From Clostridiales bacterium (GTDB lineage: Bacteria > Bacillota > Clostridia > Oscillospirales > Acutalibacteraceae), in NCBI GenBank assembly GCA_019422525.1, contig JAHZDE010000002.1, forward strand, positions 1 through 64,000: 64,000 bases of DNA. The letters are read 5' to 3'. Below the pieces are notes generated by a model, which had not been told where the DNA came from, did no database searches, and saw only the letters and a list, made by a program, of their open reading frames with translations. The translations under genes and the position numbers were made by a program. Shown here piece by piece: positions 14,810-23,389 of the stretch. How positions within the stretch are numbered: the first letter of the stretch is position 1; every line of letters starts with the position of its first letter.

Positions 14810-16688
14810 GAATGGGCTCTCCTCCTTCTTTCGCCAACCAAATCAACAGCACCGAAATATCCGCCGGGCTCACACCAGAAATTCGGCTGGCCTGTCCAAT
14901 ATTGGCCGGGCGTACTTTGTTGAGCTTCTCCCTTGCTTCCATCCGTAATCCTTCAATGGTCTCATAATCCGTATTTTTGGGGAGCAGCTTCTTTTCCAGC
15001 CGCCGCATTTCTGCAATATCCGCCTTTTGCCGCCGGATATACCCCTCATACTTCAATTCAATCTCCACATTCTCAAACACAGCCGCCGGATAATCAGGAC
15101 GCTCTTTGTCCACCGGGGTCAATGCTTCATAGGTAATTTGAGGACGGCGCAGCAAGTCAGACATGTGCACACCGCTGGTAACCGGAGATGTTCCACGTGA
15201 AACCAAAAGGTCATTCAGTTCCTGAGTAGGAGAGAACACCAGCTTTTCCACTCGTTTCCGCTCGGCTTCTTTCATAGCCTGCTTGTCACAGAACTTCTTC
15301 CAGCGATGTTCCGAAATCAAACCAATCTCATGTCCAATGGGAGTCAGCCGTTCATCCGCGTTATCCTGCCGAAGAACCAGCCGGTATTCGGAACGGGAAG
15401 TCATCATTCGATATGGGTCGCTCACGCCTTTAGTAATCAAATCATCCACCAATGTCCCAATATAAGAACTAGCCCTATCAAGAATCATAGGAGACAATCC
15501 CAATACTTTTCTGGCAGCATTGATTCCGGCCACCAGCCCCTGCGCAGCAGCTTCCTCATAACCGGAACTTCCATTAAACTGTCCCGCACCATACAAACCT
15601 GGCAAATCAGTAAATTCCAATGTTGCCTCCATCTGAGTCGGGTCCACACAGTCATATTCAATGGCATATGCGCTTCGCATAATCTGTACATGCTCCAGCC
15701 CTTTAATGGTATGGTAAAACGCTATTTGTACATCTTCCGGCAAAGAGGAAGACATGCCCTGCAAATACATCTCCTCTGTATTCTCTCCACAGGGTTCAAT
15801 GAATAACTGATGGCGGGGCTTGTCAGCGAATCGAACCACCTTATCCTCAATGCTGGGGCAATACCGAGGCCCTACCCCTTCAATCATGCCACTGTACAGA
15901 GGGGAACGGTGAATATTATCCATAATCACTTTTTTCGTTCTCTCATTGGTCCAGCTGACATAGCAGACTTCTTTATTTTTCAGCTCCCCCTCTGTTTCAT
16001 AAGAGAAGGGAGTGACCGGCTCATCTCCTGCCTGCATTTCCAAATCAGTAAAGTCAATACTGGAACGAAGCACACGCGCCGGTGTTCCCGTTTTAAAACG
16101 ACGAAGCCGCAGTCCCAACTTATTCAAAGATTCAGACAAGAAAGTGGCAGGGAACAAGCCATCTGGCCCACTCTCAAAAGAAACCTCGCCAATAAAAATA
16201 CGTCCCCCCAAAAAGGTACCTGTCGCCAAAATCACAGCGTCCGCCAAATACTCTGCATTCATTCTGGTGGTCACTTTCCAGCGACCATCTTCGGTGCGCT
16301 CCAGAGAAGTAACCTCGGCCTGTTTCATCTGCAAATGCTCCTGCAATTCCAGTTTATGCTTCATAATTTCCGAATATTTCCGCCTGTCAATCTGTGCCCG
16401 CAAAGAATGAACCGCCGGACCTTTTCCCAAGTTCAGCATACGGCTTTGCAAAAAACATTCATCGGTAGTCTTTCCCATTTCGCCTCCCAGTGCGTCAATT
16501 TCCCGCACCAGATGCCCTTTAGCTGTACCACCAATACTCGGGTTGCAAGGACAGTTTCCCACTGCGTCCATGTTGATTGTAAAAATGACGGTTTCACATC
16601 CCAACCGGGCTGCCGCCAAAGCTGCTTCAATTCCAGCATGGCCGGCGCCAATCACCGCCACCTGGAAACTACCAGCATCATATCCCAT
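14796..16688 (-). CDS. mnmG: tRNA U34 modification FAD protein MnmG (GidA)
   Basis: A 630-residue FAD enzyme that, with MnmE, installs the carboxymethylaminomethyl group on wobble uridine 34 of tRNAs. The N-terminal dinucleotide fold VIGAGHAGIEAALAAARLG binds FAD. The signature GGTAKGHLVREIDALGGEMG and the catalytic cysteine segments (NCPCNPSIGG and TGTPARV...) are present, as are the C-terminal helical domain and its SRISGVSPADISVLLIWL end. Length is full. The start follows AAAGGGGG. It lies downstream of mnmE with a 187-bp gap that holds its own promoter-like sequences. A near-match parS lies inside the gene at 15189-15204. Confidence 0.97.
   Translation of the reverse strand: MGYDAGSFQVAVIGAGHAGIEAALAAARLGCETVIFTINMDAVGNCPCNPSIGGTAKGHLVREIDALGGEMGKTTDECFLQSRMLNLGKGPAVHSLRAQIDRRKYSEIMKHKLELQEHLQMKQAEVTSLERTEDGRWKVTTRMNAEYLADAVILATGTFLGGRIFIGEVSFESGPDGLFPATFLSESLNKLGLRLRRFKTGTPARVLRSSIDFTDLEMQAGDEPVTPFSYETEGELKNKEVCYVSWTNERTKKVIMDNIHRSPLYSGMIEGVGPRYCPSIEDKVVRFADKPRHQLFIEPCGENTEEMYLQGMSSSLPEDVQIAFYHTIKGLEHVQIMRSAYAIEYDCVDPTQMEATLEFTDLPGLYGAGQFNGSSGYEEAAAQGLVAGINAARKVLGLSPMILDRASSYIGTLVDDLITKGVSDPYRMMTSRSEYRLVLRQDNADERLTPIGHEIGLISEHRWKKFCDKQAMKEAERKRVEKLVFSPTQELNDLLVSRGTSPVTSGVHMSDLLRRPQITYEALTPVDKERPDYPAAVFENVEIELKYEGYIRRQKADIAEMRRLEKKLLPKNTDYETIEGLRMEAREKLNKVRPANIGQASRISGVSPADISVLLIWLAKEGGEPIHGGY
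15189..15204. promoter_or_regulatory. Second parS-like site inside mnmG
   Basis: TGTTCCACGTGAAACC matches TGTTNCACGTGAAACA except at the last base. It lies 2.3 kb from the perfect parS and is likely a secondary ParB site. Confidence 0.75.
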
Positions 16689-16875
16689 TGTAAAACCCCC
16701 TTTATGTGGTTTACATAATATTCAATAACAAGTTTAATCTCCAAGTTAGTTTACATAACGCAAGTTGAAAACTCGGTCAAAAGAGTGCAAAAGTCTCCTG
16801 CGTGTATAATTCATCTATTACTATCTGTTGAAATTCCGCTACAGAACTCTCCTTCCCTTTCGTAAAAGAGACTTC

Positions 16876-18261
16876 TTATTTCCCCACGCAAAACTGTTCA
16901 AACACCGAGTCCACCACTGTCTCTGTGGCTCGTTCACCGGTCAGTTCCAACAAGGCGGAAACCGCCCCTTCTACCGAGACCGTAACCGCGTCCAGCGTCA
17001 TACCCAGCTCCATAGCAGAAAGCGCTTCTTCCACACAAGCCAATGCCTGCTTTGCGTCATCCCGCTGGCGTTCCGTATACAACATTCCTTCCGACGGATT
17101 AAGCGAAGCGGTTTCCAGCACCTGTGCACAAGCTTGCTGTAACTCTTCCAATCCTTCCCCATTGCGGGCAGAAATGGACACAACCTGGGAAAACATTTTT
17201 TGTATATACTCCATGTCAATTTTGGAGTCCAGATCTGTCTTATTGACAATGGCCACGGTGGGAATTCCTTCCAAATCCGCCATTAACTGTTTGTCTTCAT
17301 CTTCCAGAGGCACAGATGCATCGAATACCGCCAGTACCAGCTGGGCATTTTGCAGCCGGTTTTTGGCAATATTTACCCCGATGCTCTCCACCGGGTCTTC
17401 CGTAGAGCGTATTCCTGCTGTATCTGCCAATCGCAACAAAATGTCTCCCAAAATAACCGTATCTTCCACCACGTCACGGGTTGTACCGGCATACTGGGTT
17501 ACAATAGAACGTTCACAGCCGGCAAGCAGATTCATCAATGTAGATTTGCCCACATTAGGCCGTCCTACAATTACCGTGTCCACGCCTTCCCGAATCGCTC
17601 TCCCTGCGTCAAACTGGCGCAGCAGCTTATCCAGCGCCTCCCGGGCTTCCCTCAGTGCCTGCAAAAGTTCCTCTTCATTTACCTGCGGCACATCATCATC
17701 GGGATAATCTGCCCAAGCTGCCAGATGGGCCGCTGCATCAATGAGTTTTTCCCTGATAGCAGTAATTTTGCGCTCCAATGCTCCTTCTTTTCCGGCACGG
17801 GCAGCCCGGGCCGATTGTACTCCCTGGGCAGAAATCACCTGCATAACAGCCTCGGCTTCCGTCAAGCCCATTTTGCCATTCAAAAAAGCCCGGCGAGTAA
17901 ACTCTCCCGGTCCGGCAGGCGCAGCACCCGCTGCCAAAACCGCTTCCAACACACGTCGCATAATAAACACACCGCCATGACAGGAAAGCTCCACCACATC
18001 TTCCCCGGTAAAGCTGGCTGGTGCCGCAAACACCAGCGCAATGGCTTCATCCAGCTTTTCCTCTCCATCATAAACCCAACCATATAAAGCCGTATAACCG
18101 GCAGCCTCCAATATTTTTTTCCCTTTCGGCGAACGAAACACACCATCCGCAATCGCGCGGGCGCGGGGCCCCGAAATACGCACAATGCCAATTCCTCCCG
18201 GAGCCTGTGCCGTAGAAATGGCGGCGATGGTGTCTCTCTCTTTTCTTTCTGAAAGAATCAT
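16876..18261 (-). CDS. mnmE: tRNA modification GTPase MnmE (TrmE)
   Basis: A 461-residue dimeric K+-activated GTPase, partner of MnmG in wobble-uridine modification. The N-terminal domain (DTIAAISTAQAPGGIGIVRISG) binds formyl-folate. The inserted G domain has GRPNVGKSTLMNLL (P-loop), GTTRD, DTAGI and NKTD. The protein ends in FEQFCVGK with the conserved cysteine. I use the ATG at 18261 after AAGGTGAT rather than the earlier in-frame ATG. A hairpin terminator lies between this gene and jag. Confidence 0.97.
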   Translation of the reverse strand: MILSERKERDTIAAISTAQAPGGIGIVRISGPRARAIADGVFRSPKGKKILEAAGYTALYGWVYDGEEKLDEAIALVFAAPASFTGEDVVELSCHGGVFIMRRVLEAVLAAGAAPAGPGEFTRRAFLNGKMGLTEAEAVMQVISAQGVQSARAARAGKEGALERKITAIREKLIDAAAHLAAWADYPDDDVPQVNEEELLQALREAREALDKLLRQFDAGRAIREGVDTVIVGRPNVGKSTLMNLLAGCERSIVTQYAGTTRDVVEDTVILGDILLRLADTAGIRSTEDPVESIGVNIAKNRLQNAQLVLAVFDASVPLEDEDKQLMADLEGIPTVAIVNKTDLDSKIDMEYIQKMFSQVVSISARNGEGLEELQQACAQVLETASLNPSEGMLYTERQRDDAKQALACVEEALSAMELGMTLDAVTVSVEGAVSALLELTGERATETVVDSVFEQFCVGK

Positions 18262-18285
18262 GATATCACCTTTCATTCTGACAAA

Positions 18286-18314
18286 CAAAAAGGCGGCTCT
18301 TTCCAGAACCGCCT
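18286..18314 (-). terminator. Terminator between jag and mnmE
   Basis: On the minus strand, AGGCGGTTCT pairs with AGAGCCGCCT and TTTTTG follows. It would separate the rpmH-to-jag transcript from mnmE. Confidence 0.8.
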
Positions 18315-18345
18315 CAAACTTTCACATAATGCCTGACCCGTCCGC

Positions 18346-19167
18346 TCAGCCCTTCCGGTCAATGCGTCCGTACAGAGGCGCATCCCCGCTGTCACGTTTC
18401 GGAGCACTTCCGGCAGGACGGCTCGTAATTTCATTGTTACGGGGTCTGCCGCCATTGTTCCGACGGTTGCCGCCCTTTTGGCCACCGCGGGAACGGGAAT
18501 TTCCGCCGCGATAGTTATTGCTGCGGCGCTGGGGACGCTCTCCCTCTTCGGGACCAATGACCACATGACGTGCCATATCTTCGCCTTCGCTCCAAGACTT
18601 GGCGCCTTCAACCTCCTGTACCGCTGTATGGATAATACGGCGCTCATAGGGGTTCATGGGTTCCAAAGAGCAATTTCGACCGGTTTTCAGTGCTTTTGCA
18701 GCCATTTTCCGGCCCAATACTTCCAGCGTTTCCTTCCGCTTTTCACGATAGTTTCCAATATCCAGCGTAATGCGATAATAGGTATTCTCCACATGGTTGG
18801 CCACCAAGCCTGCCAAATACTGCAGGGCATCCAGTGTCTCGCCTCTGTGGCCAATAATAAATCCAATATCCTCGCCGGTCAAAGAAAGCAGTGCGCCGCT
18901 TTCCTCTTCCTTAATTTCTATCTCGACATCTTCCAAACCCATTCCGCGAACCACTTTTTTCAGATATTCAGCCGCTTCGTCCGCCGGAGAAGACTTGATA
19001 AAAGCGCGTACTTTGGCGGGACTGCCCCCAAAAATACCAAAGGTTTTCTTTACGGGCATTTCCAAAATTTCAAATTCAGCCTCGTGGGTTTCTACCCCCA
19101 ACATTTCGCAGGCCTTTTCATATGCCTGTTCTACCGTATCGCCAGTCGCAATCATCTCTTTAATCAT
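18346..19167 (-). CDS. jag: Jag/KhpB RNA-binding protein with RGG-rich tail
   Basis: A 273-residue protein with an N-terminal Jag domain (about 1-50, GDTVEQAYEKACEMLGVE), a KH domain with GEDIGFIIGHRGETLDALQYL (about 95-140), and an R3H domain (MNPYERRIIHTAVQ, about 185-205). The last 55 or so residues are low-complexity Arg/Gly/Asn (repeated RGG and GGNRRNNGG). Jag/KhpB pairs with KhpA to bind RNA and is co-encoded with yidC. The tail is an unusual extension; RGG stretches usually increase RNA binding. The start is the ATG at 19167, about 10 nt after GGAGGT. Confidence 0.93.
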   Translation of the reverse strand: MIKEMIATGDTVEQAYEKACEMLGVETHEAEFEILEMPVKKTFGIFGGSPAKVRAFIKSSPADEAAEYLKKVVRGMGLEDVEIEIKEEESGALLSLTGEDIGFIIGHRGETLDALQYLAGLVANHVENTYYRITLDIGNYREKRKETLEVLGRKMAAKALKTGRNCSLEPMNPYERRIIHTAVQEVEGAKSWSEGEDMARHVVIGPEEGERPQRRSNNYRGGNSRSRGGQKGGNRRNNGGRPRNNEITSRPAGSAPKRDSGDAPLYGRIDRKG

Positions 19168-19203
19168 AACAACCTGCACCTCCAAAACATTGGTATTCCA
19201 ATG

Positions 19204-20292
19204 TTATTTTTTCGACCCCAAATAAGCATCCGAGCCGGATTTTCCCTGTTTTTTATTTTTGCTTTTCCCACTCTTTTTGCCCTGAGACATGTCCTTTTTA
19301 TCTTCCGTTCTTCCTCCCTGGGCGCTCTGTAACTTTTCAGCAAGACGCATCTGGACGGCAGGCGGCAGCTCTTTTACCGCTGCTTCTTCCTGAAAATGCA
19401 GTGCCGCACGCTGTGCCTCAGCCCTTGCGGTCAACTGAGCCGGGCTGAAAAAGCGATTCATGACCAACGTAGATGCAAAACTGGTCAGAGTAGAGATAAT
19501 CCAATAGAAGCCAATTGCACCGGGCATAATATAGGAGAAGTACACACTAATCAAAGGCAATGCATACATGGTAACCTTCATGCAGCCCTGTTGCTGCTGC
19601 ATACCAGGCTGGAATTTCATCATAAAATACTGGGATGCCCAAGAAGAAACCAAGCACAAAACCGGAATCAGCCACAACATGGTAGCAAACTCACTGGTTT
19701 GAGGGGTTTTCAGCAAATCCAGTCCCAAGAACTGAAATCCTCTGGACAGAGAAGAAATTTGATCCAGCTCACTGCCAGTAAAAATGCCGGTCAAGTGGTC
19801 TCTCAACGCATCAAAATGCCGTACCAGTTCCATTTCATTATAAAAGCTGTTAGACGAGAAATTCACACCGATTCCGGGAATTTTCTGCAGCAAATCCAGT
19901 GCCTGCTGTACGGAATCGGAAGGAAGGTGCAGCACATTCTTCAGAGGGAACACTACCGAATAATAAAGGCCCAACATAATTGGAAAAGGAAGCAGTGTTG
20001 TCAAACATCCTCCCATAGGATGGACGCCTTCCTTATCGTACAGTTTTTGAAGCTCTTCCTGATATTTTACTTTATTATTGGCATATCGCGCCTGCAATTC
20101 CTTTTGTTTAGCTGCCAGCTTACTCTGTGCCGCCAGAGACTTTTGCTGTTTTACAGACAAGGGGAACAACAAAAGTTTCACCACTACAGTGAACAAAATA
20201 ATAGCGACACCATAGTTCTTGACAACCATATAGAAGAACCACAGAATATAGCCGAGTAAACCGCCAAAGAAATTAAAAAAATCCATGAACAT
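19204..20292 (-). CDS. yidC: Membrane protein insertase YidC/SpoIIIJ
   Basis: A 362-residue insertase that places proteins in the membrane with or without Sec. The N-terminal helix (FFGGLLGYILWFFYMV) is followed by the conserved NYGVAIILFTVVVKLLLFPLSVKQQKS segment with its hydrophilic-groove arginine position replaced by lysine. A cytoplasmic coiled hairpin, the LPFPIMLGLYYSVV helix and the C-terminal YFSYIMPGAIGFYWIISTLTS helices follow. The tail is highly basic (Lys/Gly/Ser), typical for ribosome contact. There is no lipobox, unlike Bacillus SpoIIIJ. The ATG at 20292 fits GAGGTG. There is an extra periplasmic-side segment between helices 2 and 3. Confidence 0.95.
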   Translation of the reverse strand: MFMDFFNFFGGLLGYILWFFYMVVKNYGVAIILFTVVVKLLLFPLSVKQQKSLAAQSKLAAKQKELQARYANNKVKYQEELQKLYDKEGVHPMGGCLTTLLPFPIMLGLYYSVVFPLKNVLHLPSDSVQQALDLLQKIPGIGVNFSSNSFYNEMELVRHFDALRDHLTGIFTGSELDQISSLSRGFQFLGLDLLKTPQTSEFATMLWLIPVLCLVSSWASQYFMMKFQPGMQQQQGCMKVTMYALPLISVYFSYIMPGAIGFYWIISTLTSFASTLVMNRFFSPAQLTARAEAQRAALHFQEEAAVKELPPAVQMRLAEKLQSAQGGRTEDKKDMSQGKKSGKSKNKKQGKSGSDAYLGSKK

Positions 20293-20313
20293 AAGCCTGG
20301 GCACCTCAATTTA

Positions 20314-20541
20314 TCAGTCATTTTTCTTTTTTTCGGGGACAGGGTCATACCCACCCCGGCTAAAAGGGTTACAGCGAAGGACTCTCCAAACAGCCAGCGC
20401 CGTCCCTTTTACAGCGCCAAACCTCTCCAACGCTTCCAGCGCATATTGGGAACAAGTGGGGATATATTTGCAGCAGGGAGGTTTCCTGGGAGAAATTGCC
20501 TGTTGATAAAAACGGACAAGCCAGATTAACACTCTTTTCAT
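20314..20541 (-). CDS. yidD: Membrane protein insertion efficiency factor YidD
   Basis: A 75-residue protein with the whole-family signature: RFYQQAISPRKPPCCKYIPTCSQYALEALERFGAVKG and CNPFSRGGYDPVP. It aids YidC-dependent insertion. Its start codon overlaps the rnpA stop codon by four bases (ATGA). The cysteine trio CCKY...CSQY and the later Cys are intact. Confidence 0.96.
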   Translation of the reverse strand: MKRVLIWLVRFYQQAISPRKPPCCKYIPTCSQYALEALERFGAVKGTALAVWRVLRCNPFSRGGYDPVPEKKKND

Positions 20542-20873
20542 TTTAAAATGCCTGCTTTCTCCAACTGCTGCTGCAGTACCAGCTGGACCTCCGTGCTTTT
20601 CACGAAAGGAGTTCTGGCCCGGGCCACCAGAATCAAATCATAACCATCTTTAATATTCGGGGCAACATGACGCAGCGCCTCCCGAATTACCCGGCGGGAA
20701 CGGCTTCGTTTCACCGCATTCCCGATTTTTTTGCTGGTAGTAATGCCCACCCGCAAAAGATGGTTACGATTTTTCATGACATATACTACCAAAACCGGTG
20801 TCACAAAAGACTTGCCTCTGGCATAAATTCTCCTGAAATCACGGTTTTCACAAATTGAAACAAAGCAATCCAT
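20538..20873 (-). CDS. rnpA: Ribonuclease P protein component
   Basis: A basic protein of about 111 residues assisting RNase P RNA in 5' tRNA maturation. ENRDFRRIYARGKSF at the N-terminus and the RNR-type motif NAVKRSRSRRVIREALR are diagnostic. The start is uncertain: ATG codons at 20888 and 20873 are both in frame and neither has a strong ribosome-binding site. I choose 20873 because the distance to NRDF then matches the family. A 265-bp gap separates it from rpmH, longer than usual. Confidence 0.9.
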   Translation of the reverse strand: MDCFVSICENRDFRRIYARGKSFVTPVLVVYVMKNRNHLLRVGITTSKKIGNAVKRSRSRRVIREALRHVAPNIKDGYDLILVARARTPFVKSTEVQLVLQQQLEKAGILK

Positions 20874-20900
20874 CCGACATCCATCCATACTGCCGGGCAT

Positions 20901-21145
20901 TCCCCGGCATACATTCCATCCCTAAGCCAAACTCCCGGTGCAGGGAATCTGTGATATCCAACAAATATAAAAGAAACATAAAGAAAAGGCCACGCTGAAG
21001 GATTCCCTCTGACCCCCTGCGGCGGAGTATCAAAACAGGATATGGTCCGGCAATCACCATTGACTGCCAAACTCCCTTCTATACGGTGGCCCCTACAGCG
21101 GCAAAAGTGCCGCCGCGCTGTTTGTTTGGAACAGAATTCAAAAAA
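20901..21145 (-). other. Structured 245-nt spacer between rpmH and rnpA
   Basis: No gene is supportable here. On the minus strand I see a GC-rich hairpin (CAGCGCGGC with GCCGCTG), a GGCA/TGCC hairpin, and an 8-bp long-range pairing AGGGAATC/GATTCCCT enclosing about 50 nt. No T-run follows these, so they look like leader or processing structures rather than terminators. Confidence 0.45.
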
Positions 21146-21280
21146 TTAGTAGGACAGGCGAGCTCTGCCCTTTGCTCTACGGCGAGCCAGGACCTTGCGG
21201 CCGTTTCTGTCAGACATTCTCTTTCTGAAGCCATGCTCCTTTTTTCTGTGCAGCTTTTTCGGCTGATACGTTCTCAGCAT
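21146..21280 (-). CDS. rpmH: 50S ribosomal protein L34
   Basis: A 44-residue, very basic protein with the full L34 signature: LRTYQPKKLHRKKEHGFRKRMSDRNGRKVLARRRAKGRARLSY. AAAGGAGGG precedes the ATG at 21280. It is the first gene of the leftward origin operon (rpmH-rnpA-yidD-yidC-jag). Confidence 0.98.
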   Translation of the reverse strand: MLRTYQPKKLHRKKEHGFRKRMSDRNGRKVLARRRAKGRARLSY

Positions 21281-21329
21281 ACAAACACCCTCCTTTCGGG
21301 GTATAAAGGTATAAGCCTTGCAAGTTAGC

Positions 21330-21359
21330 ATTATACCCCACCAAACGGCGGTATGTCAA
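21330..21359 (-). promoter_or_regulatory. rpmH operon promoter
   Basis: On the minus strand, consensus TTGACA and TATAAT are 18 bp apart, 50 bp before the rpmH start codon. Confidence 0.9.
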
Positions 21360-21755
21360 TAAAAATCTCATAAAAACCGGCTGAAAATCGCCGATTTTCC
21401 CACTGCATCTCGTTATGTCAGGCCATTTACGGGAGGTTTCTCTTACTATATCACAAAAACCCGGAAAAAGAAACCGTTTTTCCGTCAGATTTTCTTTGGC
21501 AGCAGACAAAGTTTTCTTTCATCTTTTATAAATTCTTTCCTGATTTTCTCCTGTCTCCTCGCCTATCCCACCTTATGTCTAAGAAATCAAAAGAAAACTG
21601 GATATTGTTCACAAAGCTCAACGTTGAAAATAAATCGATTTTTCAACGAAAAAAATTGCGTTACTGTTGAAAATATGTTAAGATATTTCCGAGCATTATC
21701 GTTGATTTTACAAAAAACACACCGGTTCTTCCGGTTAGAAGGGATGGAACATATT
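21360..21755. other. oriC: oriC candidate, part 1 (rpmH-dnaA intergenic)
   Basis: The non-coding stretch between divergent rpmH and dnaA marks the switch of gene direction. It has an AAAATC/GATTTT palindrome at 21384-21399, a weak DnaA box TTGTTCACA near 21605, and DnaA-box-like TTTTCAAC/GTTGAAAA repeats at 21622, 21640 and about 21665. Two of these form a perfect 9-bp inverted repeat (21622-21630 with 21640-21648) around an AT-rich centre. I see no perfect TTATCCACA here. Confidence 0.75.
21656..21684 (+). promoter_or_regulatory. dnaA promoter
   Basis: TTGCGT and TAAGAT are separated by 17 bp. One of the GTTGAAAA motifs sits in the spacer, consistent with autoregulation by DnaA. Confidence 0.75.
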
Positions 21756-23069
21756 ATGGAATCATTTCTGGAAGCATGGGGATTGATTTGTGAGTATTGC
21801 AAAAAACACATTACCGAAGTCGCCTATGATTCCTGGATTAGCAGGATTAAGCCCATTTCTTTGGATTTCTCCAAAGGGGTGGCCACACTGGAAGTTCCCA
21901 ACGAATTCCACAGGCAAACCCTTACCCGCTGTTATTCCGAATTATTAACCAATGCATTCGGCGAAATCTTCGGCTCCGGTATCGAAATTCAGCTTTGCAC
22001 ACCGGAAGAGCTGTCTGACGAAAAAGAAAAAAAGCACGAAGAAAAGAACAGTGATGATTACGAGTTTACATTCGACACTTTTATTGTAGGCCCGTCCAAC
22101 AAGTTCGCACATGCGGCTTCCCTGGCGGTTGCCTCCAAACCCGCAGCCTTATATAACCCGCTGTTTATTTATGGAAATTCCGGCCTTGGAAAAACCCATC
22201 TGCTCTATGCTATTTGCAATGAGATTTCCAAAACCCATCCGGAAATGAACATCCTCTATATTAAAGGGGATGACTTTACCAATGAAATTATCGAAGCTAT
22301 CCGCAAAGGTACCACACCGGAATTCCGGCAAAAATACCGTCAGGCGGACGCGCTGCTGGTGGATGACATTCAGTTTATTGCCGGTAAAGAATCCACCCAG
22401 GAAGAATTCTTCCACACATTTAATACCCTCTACGAATCCAAAAAACAGATTGTGCTCACCTCTGACCGGCCTCCGAAAGATATTGCAACCTTGGAAGACC
22501 GTTTGAAGACCCGTTTTGAATGGGGCCTGACAGCGGACATTCAGCCGCCGGATTTTGAAACCAGAATTGCCATTATCAAAAGAAAGGCAGAACTTCTGGA
22601 TTTGATGATTCCCGACAACGTGTGCGAATATATTGCTAACAAACTCAAAAGCAATATCCGGCAGTTGGAAGGCGCCGTCAAAAAATTAAAAGCTTACTAT
22701 CTTTTGGAAGGCAAAACCCCCAGCATCAATACGGCACAGGCTGCTATCAGCGATATTATCAATAACGACCAGCCGGCTCCTGTTACCATTGAGAAAATCA
22801 TTGAGGAAGTTGGACGGACATTTGGAGTGTCCCCCGACGATATTCGTTCCGGCAAACGGCCTGCCCCCCTGTCCAATGCAAGACAAATTGCCATGTATGT
22901 CGTTCGGGAAATCACACAGCTTCCCATGGCAGCTATCGGAAAAGAATTCGGCGGAAGAGATCATTCTACTGTTGTGTATGCCATTCAGCAAGTAGAGAAA
23001 AATATGGTTAAGGATCCTCGCACGAAAGCGACTATTGAAGATATTATCAAAAATATCCGCGACCGATAA
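21756..23069 (+). CDS. dnaA: Chromosomal replication initiator DnaA
   Basis: A 437-residue AAA+ initiator that binds DnaA boxes and melts oriC. Domain I spans about residues 1-85, and a short acidic linker (SDEKEKKHEEKNSDD) forms domain II. Domain III has Walker A GNSGLGKTH (about 140-148), Walker B ALLVDDIQF and the arginine-finger region. Domain IV ends with the DNA-binding signature GGRDHSTVVYA. I choose the ATG at 21756 over 21744 because the N-terminus MESFLEAWGLICEYCKKHI then aligns with other DnaA proteins. The frame is open much further upstream through the origin, which is not coding. Confidence 0.97.
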   Translation: MESFLEAWGLICEYCKKHITEVAYDSWISRIKPISLDFSKGVATLEVPNEFHRQTLTRCYSELLTNAFGEIFGSGIEIQLCTPEELSDEKEKKHEEKNSDDYEFTFDTFIVGPSNKFAHAASLAVASKPAALYNPLFIYGNSGLGKTHLLYAICNEISKTHPEMNILYIKGDDFTNEIIEAIRKGTTPEFRQKYRQADALLVDDIQFIAGKESTQEEFFHTFNTLYESKKQIVLTSDRPPKDIATLEDRLKTRFEWGLTADIQPPDFETRIAIIKRKAELLDLMIPDNVCEYIANKLKSNIRQLEGAVKKLKAYYLLEGKTPSINTAQAAISDIINNDQPAPVTIEKIIEEVGRTFGVSPDDIRSGKRPAPLSNARQIAMYVVREITQLPMAAIGKEFGGRDHSTVVYAIQQVEKNMVKDPRTKATIEDIIKNIRDR

Positions 23070-23389
23070 TTTTATCCTTTTTATTTCTTTAAAAGAAAGT
23101 TAAAAAAGTCTCCACTTTTCTACTTTTCGGTTTATAAGTGGGAAATATTATCAATTTCAAGCTTCAACATCTTTTTAACATTCCCCACTGAGTTTTCAAC
23201 TTATTCAAATCGCCATTTTTGTGCTTGCGGAAAAGTACCAATTATCCACAAACCGACATCTGCATAAAAATGCAGACTGTTGGCTTTGCGCTGGGATATT
23301 TTATGCCATTCCACTTTTCCAGCCAAACTACTACTGATTCTAAATTAATACTCATACTCTTTCCTATCAATATAGAAAGAAGGTTCTTG
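23070..23389. other. oriC: oriC candidate, part 2 (dnaA-dnaN intergenic)
   Basis: A 320-bp AT-rich gap without a gene. It contains one perfect DnaA box TTATCCACA at 23242-23250, a TTTTCAAC repeat at 23193-23200 and the related TTATTCAAA. AT-rich runs near 23080-23180 could serve as the unwinding element. The dnaN ribosome-binding site lies at its end. Confidence 0.8.
23242..23250 (+). promoter_or_regulatory. Perfect DnaA box
   Basis: TTATCCACA, the consensus 9-mer, is the only exact copy I found in the two origin intergenic regions. Confidence 0.9.

Noticed and set aside
21624..21755. Upstream extension of DnaA
   Set aside because: It runs through the promoter and origin repeats, and has no similarity to the DnaA N-terminus.
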